This document shows positions 1 to 5,605 of a stretch of 7,785 nt of DNA, piece by piece. Under the pieces are notes generated by a model. That model had not been told where the DNA came from. It saw only the letters and a program-made list of their open reading frames with translations, and ran no database searches. The first letter of the stretch is position 1, and every line of letters begins with the position of its first letter. The DNA is from a bacterium Ga0077546. GTDB lineage: Bacteria; Cyanobacteriota; Vampirovibrionia; Obscuribacterales; Obscuribacteraceae. The position numbers were made by a program, and so were the translations under genes. The DNA lies in assembly GCA_001464165.1 (NCBI GenBank), contig LNEX01000317.1:1-7785 (forward strand). Direction: 5' to 3'.

Positions 1-85
1 CAGTCATTCGAGCAATGTCGAAGAAACAGTAGCTGATTTTCTCTCTATGGTGGAAGAGTTCAAATCTTTGGGCGTTATTCTTTAG
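1..85 (+). CDS. C-terminal end of an unidentified protein (partial)
   Basis: The second frame is open from the window edge through 27 codons and stops with TAG at 83-85. The tail reads SHSSNVEETVADFLSM, followed by a short helix-like run ending in GVIL. A pattern of N-x-E-E-x-V followed by an amphipathic helix is seen at the C-terminus of fold-type I PLP enzymes such as class V aminotransferases and cysteine desulfurases, but 27 residues cannot establish that. The gene converges on tlyA, with only 15 bases between the two stop codons and no convincing terminator there. That a real gene ends here is likely; its function is not assigned. Confidence 0.5.
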   Translation, partial: SHSSNVEETVADFLSMVEEFKSLGVIL

Positions 86-100
86 TCTAGTTTAGAGATG

Positions 101-937
101 CTAGAGCGAAGCGAATGCCTCTTTTACGACCAATTCTGGGTTAACAGGCGGGGGGCAAATCGGCGCCTCTTCTATTTTTTTGTATTTTAGCCAAAGCAGA
201 TATTCGATGTTGCCTGATGGTCCTTTCACTGGTGAATAAGTGAGGCCATGTACTTCCAGCCTTTGTCTTTGAGCAAAATCAATGACAGAGTGCAAAACCT
301 CAACGTGACTGGCTGGTTCTCTAACAACACCGCCTTTGCCAACTTTTTCACGACCTGCTTCAAATTGTGGTTTTACTAGAATTACTAGTTCACGTTCATT
401 TTCACTCATGAGGTTGAGCAAGGCATCTAACACTTTAGTAACTGAAATGAAAGAAAGGTCAGCGACTGCTAGGGTCGCCATTTCGTGAAGCCTTTCACCG
501 TAGAGTTTTTCTGCCGTAAGAAAGCGAATGTTGGTTCGCTCGAGAGTGTGTACTCGACTATTGCTACGCAGTGACCAATCGAGTTGACCATAGCCTACGT
601 CAATGGCATAAACCAAAGCTGCACCTGCTTGTAGCAGACAGTCGGTAAATCCGCCGGTAGATGCGCCAGCATCGATGCATATACGCCCTTCAGGGGCAAT
701 TGAGAAGGTCTTCAGTGCCTTTTCTAATTTTAGGCCTCCGCGGCTAACGTAGGCACAGCGATTATAGCTAGCTATTAGTTCAATATTTGCTTCTACACTG
801 ACCGCCTGTCCAGGCTTTGTGAGCTTTTCTCCGTTGACTAAGATGCCACCATCCATGATGGCAGTTCTAGCGCTTTCTCTGGATGGGAAAAGTTGTCTTG
901 CCACTAGTATTTGATCTAAGCGTTCTTTGGCTTTCAT
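101..937 (-). CDS. tlyA: TlyA family rRNA (cytidine-2'-O)-methyltransferase
   Basis: The 278-residue product has the standard TlyA length and layout. An N-terminal S4 RNA-binding domain spans about residues 5-60 (RLDQILVARQLFPSRESAR, then a GGILVNG turn). An FtsJ/RrmJ-type SAM methyltransferase domain follows, with the motif SRGGLKLEKAL at 65-75 and the SAM-binding loop DAGASTGGFTD at 89-99. The K-D-K-E catalytic tetrad of 2'-O-methyltransferases can be placed at K70, D160 (VADLSF), K189 (VKPQFE) and E245 (GNIEYLLW). Known members methylate ribose of cytidines in 16S and/or 23S rRNA and affect capreomycin sensitivity; the old name 'hemolysin A' is widely judged misleading. The ATG at 937 gives a complete S4 domain, though no Shine-Dalgarno sequence precedes it. 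The gene is divergent from the tRNA-Ser gene. Confidence 0.95.
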   Translation of the reverse strand: MKAKERLDQILVARQLFPSRESARTAIMDGGILVNGEKLTKPGQAVSVEANIELIASYNRCAYVSRGGLKLEKALKTFSIAPEGRICIDAGASTGGFTDCLLQAGAALVYAIDVGYGQLDWSLRSNSRVHTLERTNIRFLTAEKLYGERLHEMATLAVADLSFISVTKVLDALLNLMSENERELVILVKPQFEAGREKVGKGGVVREPASHVEVLHSVIDFAQRQRLEVHGLTYSPVKGPSGNIEYLLWLKYKKIEEAPICPPPVNPELVVKEAFASL

Positions 938-997
938 TTAGATTTGAAGTTTCACTTGGTAACTTTGTTCTTTAAGCATTTGTTGGCACTAACAACT

Positions 998-1026
998 ATT
1001 AGCACAGACCTAATGTAGAATAACAA
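998..1026 (-). promoter_or_regulatory. Candidate tlyA promoter (extended -10)
   Basis: On the minus strand TTGTTA (1021-1026) lies 17 bases from GCTAAT (998-1003), which is preceded by TG plus one base, as in extended -10 promoters. Each hexamer matches the sigma-70 consensus at 4 of 6 positions. Transcription would start near 991, about 54 bases ahead of the tlyA ATG, close to a small inverted repeat TTGTT/AACAA (980-984 and 991-995). No equally good promoter for the tRNA was found on the plus strand of this 112-base gap. Confidence 0.3.
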
Positions 1027-1049
1027 GTATCAGCTAAACCGTCATACGT

Positions 1050-1135
1050 GGAGTAGACCTGGCTGGATGAAGACACCGCCTTGAAAGCGGCTGCCCCGTA
1101 AGGGGTTGGGGGTTCGAGTCCCTCCTGCTCCGCCA
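1050..1135 (+). tRNA. tRNA-Ser (anticodon UGA), CCA encoded
   Basis: The acceptor strands GGAGTAG (1050-1056) and CTGCTCC (1125-1131) pair over 7 positions with one G-T wobble. G1132 is the discriminator and CCA (1133-1135) is encoded. The anticodon loop CTTGAAA (1080-1086) places TGA at 1082-1084, reading UCA serine codons. The long variable arm typical of class II tRNAs is present as CCCC-GTAA-GGGG (1094-1105), and the T arm is a 5-pair stem around TTCGAGT (1108-1124). A36-A37-A38 is the context recognised by MiaA, whose gene ends this window. The core is atypical: position 8 is A rather than U, position 9 seems absent, the D stem is only partly paired (CCT 1058-1060 with AGA 1071-1073), and the top anticodon-stem pair is an A-C mismatch (1075/1091). 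The identity is clear; full function is less certain. Confidence 0.88.
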
Positions 1136-1169
1136 TCTTTTACCCTGTTCTTAGCTTCAAAAGCGAGAA

Positions 1170-2459
1170 ATGCAAATCTGGGTAGCTATCTCGAATAACG
1201 ACCTGACTTCTCTTGACCATAAAGAAGTTGTGTTAGAAGGCGTGTCTCTTTCTGATAAAGAAGGAAGAGTGCGGGGTGTAAGTCGCCTGCACTTTAGCCT
1301 TGAGAGTAATCAACTATGCCTGACGTCGCCTGGCCGAACGCCCCAAAAATTGGTTGGAAATCAAATTATAGTGGCGGCCAAGGGCCCGATTACAGTTGCT
1401 TCGATTAGACGGGCTGGCGGTAGGGGCGAGCATCCAGGTTATCTTGGAGAAATTCGAGTTGCAAATTTAGCCGGTAAGCTCAGGGTTTCCCTGCGCCTTG
1501 GTCTCGATCAGTATCTCAGAGGGGTGCTCACCTCTGAAATGCCAGCTAGTTATGACTTAGAGGCCCTAAAGTGTCAGGCTCTGGCTGCCCGCACCTATGC
1601 CCTGAAGCCGCGCTTGCCTCATGACCGAGACAATGCCAACGTTTGCGATTCTTACATGTGCTGTCAATATTTCGCTGGGCTAGGGCAGATTGACGAGCGT
1701 ATTGAACGGGCTGTTGTCGCCACTGCTGGTCAAGTTCTTACCTATCAAGGTCAGCCACTGCTAGCTTTGTTTAGCTCTAATGCCGGTGGCCATACTGAGA
1801 ATTACGAGAATTGCTTCTCTGACCCGCTCACTAATGAGTTTCCGCCTCAACCCTTGCCCTATTTGGCTGGTCGACCGGAGGGCAAGTTTACTGTGGCTCC
1901 TGGGACAGAAGAGTTTTTACGCTACTTGTATCAAGCCGCAGCACTGAAACATGATACGCAAATTTCGATGGATAGTTGGACGCCCAAGTTTCATTGGCGA
2001 GTAAGGGTTTCTGCTGATGCCCTTGAGTCTCACATGCACCATGTTGTGGAAAAACTAGCCCAGGCCGCAGACACTGCACCATTTGTGATACCACCGAAAT
2101 CAGGAAAATTTGGTCATATTGAGCATATTGACGTGCTAAAACGTGGTGTTTCGGGTGTGGCAATTGCTATGAGAATTAAAACCAGCAGCGGTGATTGGCA
2201 AATAAAAAAGGAGTTAGTAATTCGCAAGGCTTTTGCTAACACCGAGATAAAGCTGGCTCGCCTCAACAGCGCCCGTATATTCTTCTCACATGAATCTGAC
2301 GATCTCAAGCTTCTCAAGACCCTCAATATCTATGGTCTTGGCTTTGGTCATGGTGTGGGCTTGCAGCAGACCGGCGCTCAAGGATTTGCTAAAGCTGGCT
2401 ACGACTATAAAAAGATCCTGGGACATTACTTCCCAGGATCTAATATCGAAGTTTTATAA
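1170..2459 (+). CDS. SpoIID/LytB-domain peptidoglycan lytic transglycosylase
   Basis: This 429-residue protein carries the SpoIID domain from about residue 92 to the end. Visible motifs are YLRGVLTSEMPASYDLEALK at 115-134 (E123 matches the catalytic glutamate), QALAARTYAL (136-145), the C-D-x4-C-Q segment (C159, C165), the AGQVLTYQG and SSNAGGHTE blocks (186-210), and GLGFGHGVGLQQTGAQGFA at 389-407, then HYFPGSNIEVL at the end. SpoIID cleaves peptidoglycan glycan strands, preferring strands stripped of stem peptides; in Clostridioides difficile SpoIID two cysteines with the same spacing bind zinc. The first 90 residues form a beta-rich extension. The start is well fixed, because an in-frame TAG at 1152-1154 leaves ATG 1170 as the first start. 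No signal peptide or membrane segment is visible, which is odd for a wall enzyme. The gene begins 34 bases after the tRNA and may be co-transcribed with it. Homologues occur widely outside spore formers, so sporulation is not implied. Confidence 0.9.
   Translation: MQIWVAISNNDLTSLDHKEVVLEGVSLSDKEGRVRGVSRLHFSLESNQLCLTSPGRTPQKLVGNQIIVAAKGPITVASIRRAGGRGEHPGYLGEIRVANLAGKLRVSLRLGLDQYLRGVLTSEMPASYDLEALKCQALAARTYALKPRLPHDRDNANVCDSYMCCQYFAGLGQIDERIERAVVATAGQVLTYQGQPLLALFSSNAGGHTENYENCFSDPLTNEFPPQPLPYLAGRPEGKFTVAPGTEEFLRYLYQAAALKHDTQISMDSWTPKFHWRVRVSADALESHMHHVVEKLAQAADTAPFVIPPKSGKFGHIEHIDVLKRGVSGVAIAMRIKTSSGDWQIKKELVIRKAFANTEIKLARLNSARIFFSHESDDLKLLKTLNIYGLGFGHGVGLQQTGAQGFAKAGYDYKKILGHYFPGSNIEVL
2408..2441 (-). 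terminator. Rho-independent terminator inside the convergent SpoIID gene
   Basis: GATCCTGGGA (2414-2423) and TCCCAGGATC (2431-2440) are perfect reverse complements around a 7-base loop, and A2413-T2441 extends the stem to 11 pairs. Read on the minus strand the stem is followed directly by TTTTTA (2413-2408), the signature of an intrinsic terminator. It lies 28 bases beyond the stop codon of the 875-residue gene. The same bases code for residues near the C-terminus of the SpoIID protein (around KILGHYFPGSN). On the plus strand no T run follows. Confidence 0.75.
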
Positions 2460-2460
2460 A

Positions 2461-2476
2461 GCCTCTGCTTAGAGGC
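2461..2476 (-). terminator. Short hairpin across the stop codon of the 875-residue gene
   Basis: GCCTCT (2461-2466) and AGAGGC (2471-2476) pair perfectly around a 4-base loop. On the minus strand the hairpin contains the TAA stop (2471-2469) and is followed by TTTATAAAA. It starts two bases after the SpoIID stop codon on the plus strand, where no T run follows. It may be a weak first element of a tandem terminator, or a 3'-end stabilising structure. Confidence 0.4.
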
Positions 2477-5096
2477 CAGAATCGCCATCTGGCACTTCAA
2501 CTTTGACTTTGTCGCCAGATAATCTTACTAAGAAGATCAGTTCAGGCTTCTTGATGTGGGGCACATCTTTGAACGGCGCAGCGGCACTCACAGCCCGTTG
2601 AAGCGCACTAGAAATTTTCTCATAGTCTTCTTCTTCTAGGGCTTGTTTCTCTAAGCGTTTGACGTTTCCGTCTGAATCTACCCCAACAGTGAGTCTAATT
2701 TTCCACTTTCTTCGCTTCGATTTTTCTTTCTTCATCTCTTCTTGAGCAAAGTCAGGCAGCACTAACTTTTCTTTGATAGCTTCTTTGACCTTGGCGTAAA
2801 AGGCCTTTAATTCAACGTCACTTGCTTCTTTGCTATTTTCGTCATCAACATCAGGCTCATCGTCTGGATCAGCATTTTGATTGTTGGCTTGCTGGGTGCG
2901 CTCAGTAGCGAGTTGGTCAATTATGCTAACCGCTCCTTTGGCATCATAAACCTGATTGTTAGCATCTTCTTTGAAAGGCTGGCCGACAACTAAGAAAGAC
3001 TTGCCAGCGATGATAGAAGGAAAGGATGCAACTAAAACAGATTTGTCTTTATCATCTTTGGACTTTCCTTTCACTACCATCCAGCTCAAGGTGCCGTCAC
3101 CGAGAACTTGTTTGCCCTGATCTATGACACAACCTCTTGTATCGAGGATGGTCATCTCTACATAGGGAGGCTTACCAGTAAAGGCACTGAGGTTGCTTAC
3201 AGGAGAAAGATCAGCAAATTCGGTACAGATAATCTTTTGATTGGCGCGCTCTGAATAGACTCCAAATGAATCATTTGGTTTTGAGATTTCACTGGTGTCT
3301 TCGTACCAGAAGTCTGGAATAGCTAGCACTTTAAAGCCAGCGGACTTCACAGCTAAAGCTGTAGCTTTCTCAGCAGAGGGATGTTGTTCAGGCACTGCAG
3401 AAGTAGTGCCTGCAGTTGGTGAAACTACTGCTGGAGGCTTGGGCATACTCATTAGGGTGATTAGGAATAACGGCACCAGAACAGCGCCAGCAATGATCAA
3501 TTGCTTTTTGGTTAGACCAGTTTTCTTTTGCATCACTTTAACAGCTTTGCTGGCCTTGCCTTTCACTGAACTAGTGTCAATTTCTGGCGGTGGTGCGTCA
3601 ATAATGTGTCCACAACTAGTGCACGCTCCATAAGCAGCGTTGCTAGAGAAGCAGACCGGGCAGACGATGCGATCAACGTCTGGGGATGCTGCGGCTACAA
3701 CTTCAGCGTCCAATTTACTGCGCAGAGTACCGAGACCACCTTCTGCATCTTCGGCCTCAGTGGAAGTGCGCAGTTTCTTGCTGCTCATATCGAGCAAGGC
3801 ACCCATCCACATAAATTGATAGCACTTTACCGGTGGAGCAGCTTGACCAGCTTTTACCGATTGAGGGCCGCTATGCAAACCAATGAGCTTATAGTCTTTG
3901 CAAACCAGGGCTCCAGTAATTTCGGCTGGCACCACAATGGTGTGCAGCATATTTTTTGGTTGAGCGGCGCTGGCGCTGCCGAAATAATTGCCTTGCAGCC
4001 AGATTGGTTTACCTGAAAGTGGATCTAAATAAAAGCACTGCAGATTGTCCCAATTATTGACTTCAAAGTCGGTGTGCGAAGTTAAAGGTGGTCCAACGGT
4101 TCCATTGCAATGGAAAGGAGTTTTGCGATTGATTTGCGAGCAAACACCACGGTTAACTAGCTCACGCACGGCCACCAAAACTGTGTAACTATCTGAACCA
4201 ACGCGCTCAGCCAGGTTTTCAAGGGTGAGGAAGCCGTCCATAGCTTCCCACAAACGACCAGCCATCCAGCGAATTTCTTCAGATGAGCTAGCGGGATCAT
4301 AAGACTGCACGACTCTCTGGTAACGGGCATCTTTGCCACCCAGTTGAGCGTATACGCTGCTTAATTCGTTGGCGCGGCGCATTCCTTCCCATACCAGGCG
4401 GTCTGCTGGGGCACTGATTGGCACTGCGTCCGGCCAAGGGAATGGGCCTTCTGGTTCAAAACCATGAGCAGGCTGCTTGATAACTAGCTCGAAGAAAGCA
4501 TAGGCCGGCAAAAGTTCTGGCTGCCGGTAATAGACCAAGGGAATTGTGCCTTCGGCAAGTAGCAGGCGGGCTACTGGAATATTGTGAATATCGATAAGGG
4601 TGAGCAGGCCTGAGCGCTTTTGCTCTAATAGAGTATTGATGACTTGCAAAAATTCTTTGCCATGAATATTTCCTGATGACTCAACGCCATCTTTCTTGAA
4701 CGGAATTGACATGGCTCTGGTTAGCTCAGCTACCTTTTCGGCCTGAAGCTCCGGCAGCATGCTGTCTACTACAAGAAGGGCCATATCGTTCGGTAAAACG
4801 GGCAGCATTTCACCGGGATAACCGTTTTGCTGCAAATATTGGCTGCGCGCTTGTACTTTGTCGAAATCATTGTGCAGAGACAGTGTCTTCACACCCATTG
4901 TGATGTCGGCATGGGGGAAGTAAATGCTCAAGGCCCATGGGGCGTCTGGGTAATGGAAGACGTTACCAGCAGTGGTAACAAATCTGCTCTTAGATATCAA
5001 AAATCCTTGGGCCAAGAATTTTGGTGGGCTTACTGTGCGGTCATAGACAAAACCAATTGCATTGGCCATGTCCTGTTCCAGAATTTGAAAAGTCAT
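2469..5096 (-). CDS. Multidomain membrane protein: degenerate protease-like, DUF4388-like, zinc ribbon, TonB-like C-terminus
   Basis: I do not recognise this 875-residue protein as a whole. Residues 1-112 resemble the first half of a trypsin-like protease (GFLISKSRFVTTAGNVF, then NDMALLVVD at 103-111), with N45 where the catalytic histidine of 'TAAHV' should be. Residues 143-216 resemble the PatA N-terminal/DUF4388 domain (GLLTLIDI, RLLLAEGTIPLVYYR, AFFELV, HGFEPEG). Residues 272-325 look like a winged helix (LTLENLAERVGSDSYTVLVA). Residues 340-412 end in GALVCKDYKLIGLHSG, possibly the second protease half-barrel without its serine. A C-x2-C-x9-C-x2-C zinc ribbon uses C479, C482, C492 and C495. 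A basic stretch precedes one membrane helix (about 533-551), so the N-terminus should be cytoplasmic and the rest outside. After an unassigned outer domain (585-735) and an acidic linker (740-758), residues 762-860 resemble a TonB/TolA C-terminal domain (VGVDSDGNVKRL, AVSAAAPFKDVP). Met10 is an alternative start; neither start has a good ribosome site. Confidence 0.85.
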   Translation of the reverse strand: MTFQILEQDMANAIGFVYDRTVSPPKFLAQGFLISKSRFVTTAGNVFHYPDAPWALSIYFPHADITMGVKTLSLHNDFDKVQARSQYLQQNGYPGEMLPVLPNDMALLVVDSMLPELQAEKVAELTRAMSIPFKKDGVESSGNIHGKEFLQVINTLLEQKRSGLLTLIDIHNIPVARLLLAEGTIPLVYYRQPELLPAYAFFELVIKQPAHGFEPEGPFPWPDAVPISAPADRLVWEGMRRANELSSVYAQLGGKDARYQRVVQSYDPASSSEEIRWMAGRLWEAMDGFLTLENLAERVGSDSYTVLVAVRELVNRGVCSQINRKTPFHCNGTVGPPLTSHTDFEVNNWDNLQCFYLDPLSGKPIWLQGNYFGSASAAQPKNMLHTIVVPAEITGALVCKDYKLIGLHSGPQSVKAGQAAPPVKCYQFMWMGALLDMSSKKLRTSTEAEDAEGGLGTLRSKLDAEVVAAASPDVDRIVCPVCFSSNAAYGACTSCGHIIDAPPPEIDTSSVKGKASKAVKVMQKKTGLTKKQLIIAGAVLVPLFLITLMSMPKPPAVVSPTAGTTSAVPEQHPSAEKATALAVKSAGFKVLAIPDFWYEDTSEISKPNDSFGVYSERANQKIICTEFADLSPVSNLSAFTGKPPYVEMTILDTRGCVIDQGKQVLGDGTLSWMVVKGKSKDDKDKSVLVASFPSIIAGKSFLVVGQPFKEDANNQVYDAKGAVSIIDQLATERTQQANNQNADPDDEPDVDDENSKEASDVELKAFYAKVKEAIKEKLVLPDFAQEEMKKEKSKRRKWKIRLTVGVDSDGNVKRLEKQALEEEDYEKISSALQRAVSAAAPFKDVPHIKKPELIFLVRLSGDKVKVEVPDGDSGL

Positions 5097-5131
5097 AGGT
5101 ATAGCTCGTTAGTAACCGTCCCTCAAAGTCG

Positions 5132-5140
5132 TTTATACCA
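5132..5140 (-). promoter_or_regulatory. Candidate extended -10 for the 875-residue gene
   Basis: The minus strand reads TGGTATAAA here: a TATAAA hexamer preceded by TG plus one base, the extended -10 form that can work without a good -35. No convincing -35 is seen 16-18 bases upstream, where an inverted repeat lies instead. Transcription would start near 5125, giving a leader of about 30 bases before the ATG at 5096. Confidence 0.35.
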
Positions 5141-5173
5141 CAGACCAGCGCCACCTTTTACTGGTAGGGTCTG
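5141..5173. repeat. Imperfect inverted repeat abutting the promoter
   Basis: CAGACC (5141-5146) is the exact reverse complement of GGTCTG (5168-5173). Inside it CCACC (5151-5155) and GGTAG (5163-5167) pair at 4 of 5 positions around a 7-base loop, leaving AGCG bulged. It occupies the -35 region of the candidate promoter at 5132-5140 and lies downstream of the Ada-like gene on the same strand. It could be an operator or an RNA hairpin at that gene's 3' end; no T run follows on either strand, so an ordinary terminator is unlikely. The rest of the 115-base gap holds only an 8-base palindrome, TGATATCA (5172-5179). Confidence 0.45.
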
Positions 5174-5211
5174 ATATCACAGGTTGTCTCTACTTGAAAT
5201 GTTAGTGTTAA

Positions 5212-5547
5212 TCAATTTGGCTTGAGCAATTTGGCCTGAACCGTTCGAGTAGCGGCTGCTAGGCAGAAGCGGCAGGGCTTATAGCCTTCAGCTAAAGCTT
5301 GTTTCTTTGTATCGAACTTGATTTTTCTAAACCTGGCCATAACTAGGCTATAGGGGCAGTTAGGTTGGTGAAATTTACGCGAAATCAAGTTGCCTTCGTA
5401 TTTATAGGTCGCCGAAGCAGAGCAAGATGTTTCATGAGCAATGGTTGGGCCAATGTTAGCGGTTGCAAGTAAGGCTATTGTTGGCCAAATTGAGCCAATT
5501 TGGGAGATTTTCATAACTTGGCCAGTTGAAGGGGTAAACTTTGTCAT
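5212..5547 (-). CDS. Small exported protein with Ada-type zinc-binding site
   Basis: Of 111 residues, about 52-96 match the Ada metal-binding fold: GNLISRKFHQPNCPYS, then IKFDTKKQALAEGYKPCRFC. Probable zinc ligands are H60 (or a substitute for the first cysteine of Ada), C64, C92 and C95. In Ada itself this domain repairs methylphosphotriesters, but stand-alone and nuclease-fused copies with the pattern FHxPxC...GYxPCxxC are common and have no proven repair role. A hydrophobic run at 18-36 (IGSIWPTIALLATANIGPTIA) after a lysine suggests a signal peptide, so the protein probably acts outside the cytoplasm. Met12 (ATG ending at 5514) would give a more typical signal peptide and leave the candidate pncB promoter outside the coding region, so it may be the true start; neither start has a clear ribosome site. 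The gene is divergent from pncB and lies upstream of the 875-residue gene on the same strand. Its role is unknown. Confidence 0.75.
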   Translation of the reverse strand: MTKFTPSTGQVMKISQIGSIWPTIALLATANIGPTIAHETSCSASATYKYEGNLISRKFHQPNCPYSLVMARFRKIKFDTKKQALAEGYKPCRFCLAAATRTVQAKLLKPN

Positions 5548-5554
5548 TTATATG
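5526..5554 (+). promoter_or_regulatory. Candidate pncB promoter
   Basis: TTGAAG (5526-5531) and TATATG (5549-5554) are separated by 17 bases, each with 4 of 6 matches to the sigma-70 consensus. Transcription would start near 5561, directly before the palindrome at 5564-5573 and about 45 bases before the pncB ATG. If the divergent gene starts at Met12 (5514), the promoter is fully intergenic. Confidence 0.35.
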
Positions 5555-5573
5555 TAAAACGTCTTGGCGCCAA
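5547..5573 (-). promoter_or_regulatory. Candidate promoter of the Ada-like gene
   Basis: On the minus strand TTGGCG (5568-5573) and TATAAA (5547-5552) are separated by 15 bases, which is short. The -10 overlaps the -10 proposed for pncB, so the two divergent promoters would compete. With this promoter transcription starts near 5540, which would require the Met12 start. Confidence 0.25.
5564..5573. promoter_or_regulatory. Perfect palindrome TTGGCGCCAA, candidate operator
   Basis: This 10-base perfect palindrome lies in the short gap between the Ada-like gene and pncB. It falls just after the predicted pncB start point and over the -35 of the opposite promoter, a position from which a bound dimeric repressor could affect both genes. 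It does not obviously match the NAD-regulator sites I know, so no regulator is named. Confidence 0.4.
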
Positions 5574-5605
5574 ATTTAGTTCAAAAATAGGAAGCATCGT
5601 CACAA

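Noticed and set aside
86..105. Possible hairpin TCTAG/CTAGA between the first partial gene and tlyA
   Set aside because: The stem has only 5 A/T-rich pairs with a 10-base loop and no T run, which is too weak to call a terminator.
1050..1135. tRNA as an integration (att) site or as a selenocysteine tRNA
   Set aside because: No integrase or repeated tRNA 3' end is present in the window. The anticodon is UGA rather than UCA, and the acceptor stem has 7 pairs, so it is a serine tRNA.
2461..2476. Hairpin after the SpoIID stop codon as a plus-strand terminator
   Set aside because: No T tract follows on the plus strand; the T-rich stretch follows only on the minus strand.
3295..4016. Plus-strand open frames of 112 and 136 codons opposite the 875-residue gene (with others at 4706-5174)
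   Set aside because: They lie antisense to a long frame with clear domain patterns, and their translations show no recognisable motif, so they are shadows.
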